Shown in pieces: positions 7,661 to 17,300 of a stretch of 64,000 bases of DNA. Each line of letters starts with the position of its first letter. Position 1 is the first letter of the stretch. The translations under genes were made by a program, and so were the position numbers. Source of the DNA: Pseudomonas sp. GM74 (GTDB lineage Bacteria; Pseudomonadota; Gammaproteobacteria; Pseudomonadales; Pseudomonadaceae); the NCBI RefSeq assembly GCF_000282455.1, contig NZ_AKJG01000039.1, positions 1 to 64,000 of the forward strand, in the 5' to 3' direction. The notes under the pieces are model-generated. The model was not told where the DNA came from, made no database searches, and saw only the letters and a program-made list of their open reading frames with translations.

Positions 7661-9985
7661 ATGTCGCGTCAACAACCACAAGTACCGGTCAGTTCACCAC
7701 GTTTGCTCGCATCGGCCATCGGCATGGCGATTACTGCCGGCTCTGCGGGCCATATGGTTTTCGCGGCGGAAAAAACCGACGAAAAAGCACCGGACAATGT
7801 GATTTCGCTGGGCGCCACCGCCATCACCGGCGAAGCCCAGGACGAGACGACCTACAACGTCGAAAAGGCCTCCTCGCCCAAGTACACCGCCCCGCTGATC
7901 GACACGCCGCGCTCGGTAACCGTCATTCCGCAACAGGTTCTCAAAGACACCGGCGCCCTCAACATGCAGGACGCATTGCGTACCGTTCCAGGCATCACCT
8001 TCGGTGCCGGTGAAGGTGGCAACCCCCAGGGTGACCGTCCGTTCATCCGCGGCTTCGACGCCCAGGGCGACACCTACCTGGACGGCGTGCGCGATACCGG
8101 CTCCCAGAGCCGAGAGATCTTCGCCGTTGAATCGATCGAAGTCAGCAAGGGCCCGAACTCCGCCATTGGCGGTCGTGGCGCAGCGGGCGGCAGCATCAAC
8201 CTGGTCAGCAAGAAAGCTCACCTGGGCAATTCGCTCGACGGTGGTTTCACCTGGGGCTCCGACCAGACCCAGCGCTACACCTTCGACGGCAACTACCAGT
8301 TCACCGACACCGCCGCTGGCCGTCTGAACCTGCTGAGCCACGAGAGCAACGTCGCCGGACGTGACAGCGTCAACTACGACCGCTGGGGTGTTGCACCGTC
8401 CCTGGCTTTCGGCCTGGGTACGGACACACGCGTCAACCTCGACTACTACCATCTCGAAAGCAACGACCTGCCGGACTCGGGTATTCCGTACTCCATCCCG
8501 GTCGGTGGCTCGGCTGCCCGTACCAAGGCCAACCCGGACAAGCCGAATGACGGCGGCGACAGCAGCAACTTCTATGGTCTGACCGATCGCGACTTCCGCA
8601 AGACCCGCACCGACACCGCGACCTTCGCCATCGAGCACGACCTGAGCGACGCGCTGACCGTCAAGAACACCCTGCGTCACGGCACCAGCATGCAGGACTA
8701 CATCCTGACCCAGCCGGACGACAGTAAAGGCAACGTCAACAACGGCAGCGTCTGGCGCCGGGCGAACACCCGTGTGAGCAACACCGAGACCACCACCAAC
8801 CAGACCGATCTGTTTGGTGATGTGTACATCGCCGGGTTCAAGAACAGCTTCTCCACCGGTGTCGAATACACCCACGAGGAAAGCGAAAAGTCGACGTACA
8901 ACGTCAACACGGACACCACCCCGAGAACGGCAGCAGCGACCACCAACTGCTCGCCGGCCCTGATCGGCGCGCCAAGCGGTTACAACTGCACCTCGCTGTC
9001 CAACCCGAACCCGAATGATCCGTGGAGCGGCGCCATCTCGCGCAACTATGCCGGCACCGATACCAAGGCCAACACCTACGCGCTGTATGTGTTCGACACC
9101 CTGACGTTGTCCGAGCAGTGGCTGGTGAACATGGGCCTGCGCTACGACCATTTCGACACCGAATACAAAACCTTCAACGGTTCCAGCGTGACCACGTCCA
9201 AGGGCGATGACACCAGCGAATTCGTTACCGGTCAGTTCGGCGTGGTGTACAAACCAGCCGAAAACGGCAGCATCTATGCGTCTTACGCGACGTCCGCCAC
9301 GCCACCGGGCAATACCCTGGGCGAAGGTTCGGAAGGCAACCCGCTGGGCGGCACGCCGGATCGCAACGGCAACCTGCTCAAAAGCGACATGGAGCCGGAA
9401 ACCACCAAGAACTACGAAATCGGTACCAAGTGGGACCTGCTGAACGATCGTCTGTCCCTGACTGCCGACATCTTCCGCACCGAGAAAGAAAACGCTCGTG
9501 TGCAGACCAATACCACGACGTACGAAAACGTCGGCAAAACCCGCGTTCAAGGTGTCGAACTGTCGGCCACCGGCAAACTCACCGACAAATGGCAGGTCTT
9601 CGCCGGTTACGCCTACATGGACAGCGAGCAAATCGATGGTGGTGACCTGCCGGCCAACAAAGCCAACAACGGCAACGAACTGCCAAACACGCCGAAAAAC
9701 AGCGCCAGCCTGTGGACGACCTACCAGGTCACGCCAAAGCTGACCATCGGTGGCGGTGCGTTCTATGTCGATGACGTGTTCGGCAGTGCCGCCAACACCA
9801 CCATGGTTGATTCCTACGTTCGTTACGACGCAATGGCGGCCTACAAGCTGAGCAAAAACGTCGACCTGCAACTGAACGTGCAGAACCTGACCGACGAAAC
9901 CTACTACGACAAGGTGTTCTCGACTCACTTCGCCAACCAGGCGGCCGGTCGCACCGCTTTGCTGAGCACCAACTTCCACTTCTGA
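7661..9985 (+). CDS. piuA: TonB-dependent catecholate siderophore receptor PiuA
   Basis: Outer-membrane receptor of 774 residues. A signal peptide ends near Val-Phe-Ala-Ala. The plug domain carries the siderophore-receptor patterns DTPRSVTVIPQQVL, IRGFDAQGDTYLDGVRD and VEVSKGPNS-like (VSKGPNSAIGGRGAAGG), and the beta-barrel ends in aromatic Phe (NFHF). Best matched by recall to PiuA/Fiu-type receptors, which take up catechol siderophores and catechol-bearing antibiotics. The start at 7661 is set by the strong GGGGGAGGGG at 7644-7653; a longer upstream frame would swallow the Fur-like site. A terminator and a REP element follow. Confidence 0.93.
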   Translation: MSRQQPQVPVSSPRLLASAIGMAITAGSAGHMVFAAEKTDEKAPDNVISLGATAITGEAQDETTYNVEKASSPKYTAPLIDTPRSVTVIPQQVLKDTGALNMQDALRTVPGITFGAGEGGNPQGDRPFIRGFDAQGDTYLDGVRDTGSQSREIFAVESIEVSKGPNSAIGGRGAAGGSINLVSKKAHLGNSLDGGFTWGSDQTQRYTFDGNYQFTDTAAGRLNLLSHESNVAGRDSVNYDRWGVAPSLAFGLGTDTRVNLDYYHLESNDLPDSGIPYSIPVGGSAARTKANPDKPNDGGDSSNFYGLTDRDFRKTRTDTATFAIEHDLSDALTVKNTLRHGTSMQDYILTQPDDSKGNVNNGSVWRRANTRVSNTETTTNQTDLFGDVYIAGFKNSFSTGVEYTHEESEKSTYNVNTDTTPRTAAATTNCSPALIGAPSGYNCTSLSNPNPNDPWSGAISRNYAGTDTKANTYALYVFDTLTLSEQWLVNMGLRYDHFDTEYKTFNGSSVTTSKGDDTSEFVTGQFGVVYKPAENGSIYASYATSATPPGNTLGEGSEGNPLGGTPDRNGNLLKSDMEPETTKNYEIGTKWDLLNDRLSLTADIFRTEKENARVQTNTTTYENVGKTRVQGVELSATGKLTDKWQVFAGYAYMDSEQIDGGDLPANKANNGNELPNTPKNSASLWTTYQVTPKLTIGGGAFYVDDVFGSAANTTMVDSYVRYDAMAAYKLSKNVDLQLNVQNLTDETYYDKVFSTHFANQAAGRTALLSTNFHF

Positions 9986-9998
9986 CAGGTGTCGAAAC

Positions 9999-10022
9999 TG
10001 TGGGAGCGGGCTTGCTCCCACA
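9999..10022. repeat. Single REP palindrome
   Basis: TGTGGGAGC and GCTCCCACA flank GGGCTT. Only one copy, 13 bases after the piuA stop. Confidence 0.75.
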
Positions 10023-10050
10023 AAAGAGGATGAAGTTGAAATCAGGTCAG

Positions 10051-10079
10051 GCCCCGTTCATACCGTGAACGGGGCTTTT
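10051..10079 (+). terminator. Terminator of piuA
   Basis: Stem GCCCCGTTCA (10051-10060) with TGAACGGGGC (10066-10075), 5-base loop, followed by TTTTG. Confidence 0.88.
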
Positions 10080-10163
10080 GTGTGTAAAAAAGAATGCTTC
10101 TCGACAACCCCACGGCATAATGCGCGCCGTGATGAATCAATTTGAACGAACAAGGCGAGCGAC

Positions 10164-12692
10164 GTGTTGAAGAAAACCCTGTTCCAGTTGCACTGGTTTT
10201 TCGGCATCAGCGCCGGGCTGGTCCTGGCCCTGATGGGCATCACCGGGGCGGCGGTGTCGTTTCAGGATGAAATCCTGAGCACACTCAATCCTTCTGTTTT
10301 ACAGGTCGAGAAACAGGTCGCCGGTGTGCTGCCGCCCGTCGAACTGGTGGAGCGAATCGAAGCCGCATCGGGCAAAAAAGTCTCGATGCTCACGGTGGAA
10401 ACCGACAGCGGCAACGCCGCCAAAGTGTGGTTCACCCCGCCGCCGGGTGAACGCCGTGGCGAGATGCGCTACTTCGACCCGTACACCGCCAAATTCCTCG
10501 GCGACGCCACCGGCCAGGGCTTTTTCGGCCTGATGCTGCAACTGCACCGCTTCCTCGCCATGGGTGACACGGGTCGGCAGATCACCGGTGCGTGCACGCT
10601 GATCCTGGTGTTCTTCTGCCTGTCCGGCCTGTACCTGCGCTGGCCTCGCCAGTGGAAAAGCTGGCGCGCCTGGCTGACCCTGGACTGGAAGAAAAAGGGC
10701 CGCAGCTTCAACTGGGACCTGCACTCGGTGGCCGGCACCTGGTGCCTGGTGTTTTACCTCCTGGCGGCACTGACCGGGTTGTCCTGGTCCTACGAGTGGT
10801 ACAACAAAGGCCTGACACGCTTGCTCTCCGACTCTGCGCAGAGCGAACGCGTGCGCGGCGGTCGCGGCCCTGCGCCGAGCGGTCCGGCACCGACGGCCGA
10901 TTACGCGGCAATGTGGAGCAGCATCTACAGCGCGGCCGGTCCGCAGCTCAGTTCCTATAACGTACGCATGCCCCCCGTGGCCGGCCAACCCGCGACCGTG
11001 TACTTCCTGCTGAAAACTTCGCCTCACGACCGCGCCCTGAACCAGATCACCCTCGACCCGGCCACCGGCGTGGTCAAGCGCGTTGATCGCTACAGCGACA
11101 AGAGTCTCAAGGCGCAACTGCTGACCAGCATCTATGCGCTGCACGTCGGCAGTTACTTCGGCATCGTCGGGCGCATCATCCTGACCATCACCGCGCTGAC
11201 CATGCCGCTGTTCTTCGTCACCGGCTGGATGCTGTACCTGGATCGTCGCCGCAAAAAACGCCAGATCAAGGATGCGCGCAAAGACCTCGTGCAAACCGCC
11301 AGCGATGCGCCTGCGTGGCTGATCGGCTTCGCCAGCCAAAGTGGTTTTGCCGAGCAGCTGGCATGGCAGACCGCCGGGCAATTGCAGGCCGCAGGCTTGC
11401 CGGTCAAAGTGCAGCCGTTGGCGGACGTCAGTGAGCAGGACTTGCATGAATCGAACAATGCCTTGTTCGTCGTCAGCACCTTCGGCGACGGCGAAGCACC
11501 GGACAGCGCCCGTGGGTTCGAGCGCAAGGTACTGGGCCGGGCACCGAGCCTGGGACGCCTGAATTACGCCGTCCTGGGGCTAGGCGACCGGCAGTACCAA
11601 CACTTCTGCGGTTTCGCCAAACGCCTGCACGCCTGGCTGGGCGAACAGGGCGCAAAGACCCTGTTCGCCCCGGTGGAGGTCGACAGCGGTGACCCTTACG
11701 CCTTGCGTCACTGGCAACAGCAGTTGGGCCTGTTGACCGGCCAGGCCCCCGTGGATACCTGGCAAGCGCCCAACTACGACAACTGGACTCTGCTGCGTCG
11801 TGAACTGCTCAACCCGGACAGCAGTGGTTCGCCGGTGTACTTGTTGGGCCTCAAGCCTCCTTCCACCAGCAGCTGGCTGGCGGGCGACCTGGTGGAAGTG
11901 ATGCCGCGCAATTGCCCGTGGGCCATTGAGCACTTCCTCGACGGAATGGGGATCCACGGTGAAACCAGGGTGCAACTCAACGGCCTGGAAGAAACCCTCG
12001 AACAGGCCCTGGCCAGCCGCCAGTTGCCGGAGAACCGCGCCCACCTGGTCGGCCTGCACGCGCAGGCGCTGGTAGAGGCCCTCGTGCCGTTGGCCATGCG
12101 CGAGTATTCCATTGCCTCGATCCCGGCCGATGGCGTGCTGGAATTGATCGTGCGTCAGGAAGTGCATGCCGACGGCAACCTCGGCGTCGGTTCCGGCTGG
12201 CTGACCGAACACGCGCCGGTGGGCAGCTCCATCAGCCTGCGCGTGCGGCGCAACAGCGGTTTCCATCTGCCGGCCCAACCGGTGCCGATGATCCTGCTGG
12301 GCAACGGCACGGGCCTGGCCGGGTTGCGCAGCCTGCTCAAGGCACGGATTGCCGATGGTCAGCAACGCCACTGGCTGCTGTTTGGCGAGCGCCATCGCGA
12401 GCACGATTACCTGTGCCGCAAGGAACTGGAGGAGTGGCTGATCAATGGTGATCTGGCGCGCCTTGACCTGGCGTTTTCCCGCGACCAGGCCGAAAAGATT
12501 TATGTACAGGATCGCCTGCGTGAATCGGCAGCCGAACTCGAGAAGTGGCTGGCGGACGGTGCGGTGATCTACATCTGCGGCAGCCTTCAAGGCATGGCTT
12601 CGGGCGTGGACCAGGTGCTCAACGAGGTACTGGGCGCCGCCAAAGTGGAGCACCTGATCGAACAGGGCCGCTACCGCCGCGACGTGTACTGA
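10164..12692 (+). CDS. PepSY membrane domain fused to flavodoxin and CPR-type reductase (PiuB/PA4513 type)
   Basis: 842-residue fusion. Residues 1-370 form a PepSY-type membrane module with spans near 13-38, 140-160, 190-215 and 340-360 and several His residues able to bind haem. A flavodoxin-like domain follows (about 382-520, with [10 protein letters not shown]). The C-terminal third is a cytochrome-P450-reductase/sulfite-reductase-like FAD and NAD(P)H domain: REYSIASIP near 645, [11 protein letters not shown] near 710, [10 protein letters not shown] and an aromatic C-terminus. It probably passes electrons from NADPH through FMN and FAD across the inner membrane to reduce ferric siderophores. 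GTG start with a weak AAGGCGAG site. P. aeruginosa PA4513 next to piuA is the recalled orthologue. Confidence 0.88.
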   Translation: MLKKTLFQLHWFFGISAGLVLALMGITGAAVSFQDEILSTLNPSVLQVEKQVAGVLPPVELVERIEAASGKKVSMLTVETDSGNAAKVWFTPPPGERRGEMRYFDPYTAKFLGDATGQGFFGLMLQLHRFLAMGDTGRQITGACTLILVFFCLSGLYLRWPRQWKSWRAWLTLDWKKKGRSFNWDLHSVAGTWCLVFYLLAALTGLSWSYEWYNKGLTRLLSDSAQSERVRGGRGPAPSGPAPTADYAAMWSSIYSAAGPQLSSYNVRMPPVAGQPATVYFLLKTSPHDRALNQITLDPATGVVKRVDRYSDKSLKAQLLTSIYALHVGSYFGIVGRIILTITALTMPLFFVTGWMLYLDRRRKKRQIKDARKDLVQTASDAPAWLIGFASQSGFAEQLAWQTAGQLQAAGLPVKVQPLADVSEQDLHESNNALFVVSTFGDGEAPDSARGFERKVLGRAPSLGRLNYAVLGLGDRQYQHFCGFAKRLHAWLGEQGAKTLFAPVEVDSGDPYALRHWQQQLGLLTGQAPVDTWQAPNYDNWTLLRRELLNPDSSGSPVYLLGLKPPSTSSWLAGDLVEVMPRNCPWAIEHFLDGMGIHGETRVQLNGLEETLEQALASRQLPENRAHLVGLHAQALVEALVPLAMREYSIASIPADGVLELIVRQEVHADGNLGVGSGWLTEHAPVGSSISLRVRRNSGFHLPAQPVPMILLGNGTGLAGLRSLLKARIADGQQRHWLLFGERHREHDYLCRKELEEWLINGDLARLDLAFSRDQAEKIYVQDRLRESAAELEKWLADGAVIYICGSLQGMASGVDQVLNEVLGAAKVEHLIEQGRYRRDVY

Positions 12693-12703
12693 TTCACTAG
12701 GTT

Positions 12704-12799
12704 CCCTGTGGGAGCGAGCTTGCTCGCGATAGCGGAGTGTCAGGCGACATCACGGTTGAAAGTGATGACGCCATCGCGAGCAAGCTCGCTCCCACAGGG
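12704..12799. repeat. REPIN
   Basis: CCCTGTGGGAGCGAGCTTGC on the left and its inverted copy on the right, about 40 unique bases between. It separates convergent genes. Confidence 0.88.
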
Positions 12800-12815
12800 G
12801 CTTTGAGTCCAGCGA

Positions 12816-14357
12816 TCAAACCGGCTGCAGCTTCTGCTCGAACACCGACACCCCGTCCAGATCCCGTAACACCACGCTCAACTCCCCGCTCTGCCCATCG
12901 ATATTCACCTCGCCAAAAAACTGAAACCCGGCAAACGGCGAGACGTTCTGCGCTGGCGGCGCCTTTTCGAACACCACTTCAGGACCAAAGGTTTTATCCA
13001 GCGTGTTCGGTCCAAAGCTTCCGGCATTCAGCGGCCCGGCAACGAACTCCCAGAACGGTTCGAAATCCTGGAACGCCGCCCGATCCGGGTGGTAATGATG
13101 GGCCGCGCAGTAATGCACATCCGCGGTCAGGAACATGAAATTGCGCACCTGCTGCGCCCGCAGGAAACCGAGCAGTTCGGCGATTTCCAGTTCGCGCCCC
13201 TGAGCCGGGCCGGGGTCACCGTTGGCCACCGCTTCCCAGCGCGCGACACCGGGGCTGACCTCGCCGTCGGGCACGCCGAGGCCAATGGGCATGTCGGCGG
13301 CGATCACTTTCCATTGCGCCTTCGAGGCCTGCATTTCGCGTTTGAGCCAGTCCAGTTGCTCACGCCCGAGGAAGGGTTTTTCAGCGCCCAGATTGTCATC
13401 GTTGGCCCCGCGATAACTGCGCATGTCCAGCACGAAAACATCGAGCTGCGGCCCGTAACCCAGTTTGCGATAGATCCGCCCGCCACCATCGGCGCTCTGC
13501 AAGCGCATCGGTGCATATTCGAGCCAGGCCTGGCGTGCGCGGCCCACCAGGCTGTGGATATCCTTGTCCTGGTAACGCGCATCCAGCTGCTTGCCCGGCG
13601 ACCAGTTGTTCACCACTTCGTGATCGTCCCACTGCCAGATCTGCGGGACCTCGGCGTTGAAGCGACGGATGTTTTCGTCCATCAGGTTATAGCGGTAATT
13701 ACCGCGATACTCATCGAGGGTCTCGGCGACTTTGCTCTTGGCCTCGGTGGTGATGTTGCGCCACACCCGACCGCCTTCGGTGGTGAGCTGCGCCGGTATC
13801 GGGCCGTCGGCGTAAATGGTGTCGCCGCTGTGGATAAAAAAGTCCGGCAAACGCAGGCGCATTGCTTCGTAAATGCGCATGCCACCAATGTCCGGGTTGA
13901 TGCCGAAGCCCTGGCCGACGGTGTCGCCGCTCCAGACAAAACGGAGGTCGCGCCGGGTTTGCGGCACGCTGCGCAAGTGACCGAACCAGGGCTCGCTGGC
14001 AACGCCGCTCTGGGCGTCCTCGAACTGCACGCGATAGAAAATCGCCTGGTCGGCGGGTAGCCCGGTGAGTTCGACCCGCGCAGTGAAATCGGTGCGCGCA
14101 TCGGCCAGGGACGAGACGAATCGCCGGGGGTTGGGAAACAGGCTGCGGGTGTCCCACTCCACCACCATCCGCGCGGGGCGGTCGCAGCGACTCCAGATGA
14201 TCGCCCGGTCGCCCAGCAGGTCGCCGGACTGCACGCCGTCGGTGAGTTGCGGCCGATCCTTGACCGAAGCGATCACCGCCGGCGCCAGCCCCGGCAACAA
14301 CAGCCCGGCGCCGACCGCTTGCATGACACGACGGCGCCCGAGGTTGAAATCGCTCAT
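12816..14357 (-). CDS. phoD: Alkaline phosphatase PhoD family, Tat-exported
   Basis: 513-residue periplasmic or secreted phosphodiesterase/alkaline phosphatase. The N-terminus has a twin-arginine signal (GRRRVMQ then a hydrophobic run), fitting export of a metal-loaded enzyme. PhoD metal-site motifs are visible: WSGDTVG, HSGDTIYAD, WDDHEVVNNW and TADVHYCAAH. It would release phosphate from organic esters with Ca/Fe cofactors. The start at 14357 follows AGGGAGAAC and places the Tat motif at residues 7-12. No Pho box was recognised in the 250 bases upstream, which hold REP elements. The gene stands alone. Confidence 0.9.
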   Translation of the reverse strand: MSDFNLGRRRVMQAVGAGLLLPGLAPAVIASVKDRPQLTDGVQSGDLLGDRAIIWSRCDRPARMVVEWDTRSLFPNPRRFVSSLADARTDFTARVELTGLPADQAIFYRVQFEDAQSGVASEPWFGHLRSVPQTRRDLRFVWSGDTVGQGFGINPDIGGMRIYEAMRLRLPDFFIHSGDTIYADGPIPAQLTTEGGRVWRNITTEAKSKVAETLDEYRGNYRYNLMDENIRRFNAEVPQIWQWDDHEVVNNWSPGKQLDARYQDKDIHSLVGRARQAWLEYAPMRLQSADGGGRIYRKLGYGPQLDVFVLDMRSYRGANDDNLGAEKPFLGREQLDWLKREMQASKAQWKVIAADMPIGLGVPDGEVSPGVARWEAVANGDPGPAQGRELEIAELLGFLRAQQVRNFMFLTADVHYCAAHHYHPDRAAFQDFEPFWEFVAGPLNAGSFGPNTLDKTFGPEVVFEKAPPAQNVSPFAGFQFFGEVNIDGQSGELSVVLRDLDGVSVFEQKLQPV

Positions 14358-14430
14358 GGTGTTCTCCCTGAAAAAGGAAAAACTAAAGCATGGCCGTGTG
14401 ACCCACACATGACACGCAGAATCCGCATTT

Positions 14431-14563
14431 TGTAGCAGCTGCCGAAGGCGGCGTTCGGCTGCGCAGCAGTCGTAAAATCAGAGTTCGCGGTACGTCAGAG
14501 AGATCGTGCAAGCCGGATTTACGACTGCTACGCAGCCGAACGCAGGCTTCGCCAGCTGCTACA
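14431..14563. repeat. REPIN (GTAGCAGCTG type)
   Basis: TGTAGCAGCTGCCGAAGGC on the left is inverted at GCCAGCTGCTACA on the right, with a second inverted block CGTTCGGCTGC...GCAGCCGAACG and GTCGTAAA...TTTACGAC. A third half-copy (TGTAGGAGCTGGCTGCGATC) begins at 14581 near the fruA stop. Confidence 0.82.
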
Positions 14564-14607
14564 GGGGATCGCATTTCATATGTAGGAGCTGGCTGCGATC
14601 TTTTGAT

Positions 14608-16347
14608 CTAGGCCTTGGCCGGCTCCAGTGCCAACTCCACATCTTCCGGCCGCTTGACCAGCGCATACGCCACCGCCGTCAACAGGCTCCCCGCCACAAT
14701 CGCTAGCAAATAAAGCAGCGCATGGTTGATCGCATTCGGGATCGCCATCACGAACAACCCTCCATGGGGCGCCATCAGTTTGCAGCCGAAATACATCGAC
14801 AGCGCACCGGTCAGCGCACCGCCGGCGATGCTCGCCGGAATCACCCGCAGCGGATCCTTGGCTGCAAATGGAATCGCCCCTTCGGAGATGAAGCACAGCC
14901 CCAGCACCAGCGCTGCCTTACCGGCCTCGCGCTCGGTCTGGGCGAACTTGCGTCGGGCAATGAACGTGGCGATGCCCAGGCCGATCGGCGGCACCATGCC
15001 GGCCGCCATGGTCGCCGCCATCGGCGCGTAACTCTGCGACGCCAGCAAGCCCACCGAGAAGGCATAGGCCGCCTTGTTGATCGGCCCGCCGAGGTCGACG
15101 CACATCATGCCGCCCAGCAGCACACCCAGCAGAATCGCGTTGGTGGTACCCATGCTGTCGAGGAAGTGCGTGAGCCCGGCAAGCATCCCGGCCACCGGTT
15201 TGCCGACCACGTAGATCATCACCAGACCGGTGAACAGACTCGCCAGCAGCGGGATGATCAGGATCGGCTTGAGCGCCTCAAGACTTTGCGGCAATCGCGC
15301 ATAACGGTTGATCGCCTTGGCCGCGTAACCGGCAAGAAAACCTGCAATGATCCCGCCGATGAAACCGGCGCCCAGGGTGCTCGCCAGCATGCCACCGATC
15401 ATCCCCGGCGCGAGGCCCGGACGGTCGGCAATGGAATAGGCGATATAACCCGCCAACAGAGGCACCATCAGCTTGAACGCAGTGTCGCCGCCGATCTGCA
15501 TCAACGCCGCCGCCAGCGTGCCCTCTTCCTTGAACGCGGTGATGCCGAACACGAACGACAAGGCGATCATCAAGCCGCCGGCGACCACCATCGGCAACAT
15601 GAACGACACGCCGGTCAGCAGGTGTTTATAGACGCCCGTCTTCTCCTGTTTGGCCGTTGTTTTGCCAACGCTCGATGCGCTTTCCTGCTGGCCTTCGGCC
15701 AAGGCCTTTTTCAAGGTCGCCTCTGCTTGCTTGAGGGCAATGCCGGTGCCACAGCGATAGATTTTCTTGCCGGCGAAACGCTCGGTGGCGACTTCGATAT
15801 CGGCCGCCAGCAGCACCACATCGGCCTCGGCAATCGCTTCTGCGCTCAACGGATTGCGCGCACCGACCGAGCCCTGGGTTTCCACCTGCAGGTCATAGCC
15901 CAGGCGCTTGGCCGCTTGCTGCAAGGCCTCGGCGGCCATGAACGTGTGAGCGACGCCCGTCGGGCACGCGGTGACGGCCACCAGTCGCGGCGTGTTCCGG
16001 ACAACCGCCACAGGTTCGACGACGGCCTCTTCGGCGGCGTAAACCTGAGCCTCCTGTGCTCCACGCCGCAGCACGGATTCCACGTCCTGCAGGGCTTGGG
16101 CCGGAGTACTCTGGAACACCCGCTTGCCGACAAACCGCGACATGTCCACGGGCGCGCTGGTCACCAGCAGCACCCACTCGGCCGCGTCGAGGATGGCCGC
16201 CGACAGTTGTTTTTCGGGATGCGCGGCATCGGTGACTTCGACACTTGTGCTCCAGCCCTGGCGCTGGGCCGCGGCATCGAGCAGCCGGGCACACAGCACA
16301 CTGGTGACCATGCCGTTCGGGCAGGCCGTAACGATGGCTAACTTCAT
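14608..16347 (-). CDS. fruA: PTS fructose transporter subunit IIBC
   Basis: 579-residue membrane component that imports and phosphorylates fructose to fructose-1-phosphate. It has the FruA layout IIB'-IIB-IIC. The IIB' copy carries TACPNG (Cys9), and the active IIB copy carries TACPTGVAHT with phosphocysteine Cys128. From about residue 235 the IIC domain gives roughly ten hydrophobic spans and the GGPINKAAY motif. It is third in fruB-fruK-fruA, 11 bases after fruK. It receives phosphate from FruB. The segment between IIB and IIC is a Ser/Lys-rich linker. Confidence 0.95.
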   Translation of the reverse strand: MKLAIVTACPNGMVTSVLCARLLDAAAQRQGWSTSVEVTDAAHPEKQLSAAILDAAEWVLLVTSAPVDMSRFVGKRVFQSTPAQALQDVESVLRRGAQEAQVYAAEEAVVEPVAVVRNTPRLVAVTACPTGVAHTFMAAEALQQAAKRLGYDLQVETQGSVGARNPLSAEAIAEADVVLLAADIEVATERFAGKKIYRCGTGIALKQAEATLKKALAEGQQESASSVGKTTAKQEKTGVYKHLLTGVSFMLPMVVAGGLMIALSFVFGITAFKEEGTLAAALMQIGGDTAFKLMVPLLAGYIAYSIADRPGLAPGMIGGMLASTLGAGFIGGIIAGFLAGYAAKAINRYARLPQSLEALKPILIIPLLASLFTGLVMIYVVGKPVAGMLAGLTHFLDSMGTTNAILLGVLLGGMMCVDLGGPINKAAYAFSVGLLASQSYAPMAATMAAGMVPPIGLGIATFIARRKFAQTEREAGKAALVLGLCFISEGAIPFAAKDPLRVIPASIAGGALTGALSMYFGCKLMAPHGGLFVMAIPNAINHALLYLLAIVAGSLLTAVAYALVKRPEDVELALEPAKA

Positions 16348-16358
16348 GACAAACCCTC

Positions 16359-17300
16359 TTATTGTTCTGTCAGGGGACGCACGCGTACACCCTGTTCGAG
16401 CTGCGCCAGTTGCGCTGCATCGCCAATGCCGAATCCGATCTGGGTCACTGCCATCGCGGCAATCGCCGTGGCGGTGCGCAAGGTCTGCTCAGGCGTATCG
16501 GCACTGAGCAAACCGTGGAGCATCCCCGCCAGCAACGAATCACCCGCGCCCACCGTGCTGGCGACGTTGACCCTGGGTGGCGTGGCATGCAATGCAGAGC
16601 CGACGCTGAACCAGTTCACGCCTTCGGCACCGTGGGAGATCACTACATGCTCGATGCCTTGGGCGTGCAAACGCTCCGCCGCTATGGATTGGGCGCTGAC
16701 TGACACGACCTCGCAGTCCAGCACCTCGGCCAGCTCTTCAGTGTTGGGTTTGATCAACCACGGGCCCGCTTTCAGCGCTGCACGCAACGCCTCGCCGCTG
16801 GTGTCGAGGGCGACGTTCAGCCCCAGGTTCTTCAAGCGCAAGATCAACGCCTGCAACCATTGCGCACTGACGCCCAACGGCAAGCTTCCGGCGACAACCA
16901 CCGCATCGTGCCCCGGGGCAATCTGCTCCAGTCGATCGATCAAGGCCTGCTGCGCCGCTTCACTGACCTGCGGCCCCGGCCCGTTGATGTCGGTGATGCA
17001 CCCGTCGCTTTCCGCCAGTTTGATATTGCTGCGGGTCTCGCCCGGAACGCGGATGAAGGCATCGACAAAACCGCGTTTGGCGAACAAAGTTTCGAACGCT
17101 TGCAGGTTGTCTTCGCCGAGAAAGCCACTGACGGTCAGTTGATGCCCCAGGTCCGCCAGCACTTGCGCCACGTTCACGCCTTTGCCGGCGGCGTGGGTGT
17201 GCATCACATCGCTGCGGTTGACCTGGCCGGCTTCAAGGCGCGGCAACTGGACGGTCAGGTCCAGCGCCGGGTTGAGGGTCAGGGTGAGAATCCGAGCCAT
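16359..17300 (-). CDS. fruK: 1-phosphofructokinase
   Basis: 313-residue PfkB-family sugar kinase converting fructose-1-phosphate to fructose-1,6-bisphosphate. Signatures include the N-terminal LTLNPALDLTV, the GKGVNVAQVL substrate loop and the catalytic anion hole VGAGDSLLAGML near the C-terminus. Its ATG overlaps the fruB stop by one base (TAATG), so the two are translationally coupled. It acts directly on the product of FruA. Confidence 0.95.
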   Translation of the reverse strand: MARILTLTLNPALDLTVQLPRLEAGQVNRSDVMHTHAAGKGVNVAQVLADLGHQLTVSGFLGEDNLQAFETLFAKRGFVDAFIRVPGETRSNIKLAESDGCITDINGPGPQVSEAAQQALIDRLEQIAPGHDAVVVAGSLPLGVSAQWLQALILRLKNLGLNVALDTSGEALRAALKAGPWLIKPNTEELAEVLDCEVVSVSAQSIAAERLHAQGIEHVVISHGAEGVNWFSVGSALHATPPRVNVASTVGAGDSLLAGMLHGLLSADTPEQTLRTATAIAAMAVTQIGFGIGDAAQLAQLEQGVRVRPLTEQ

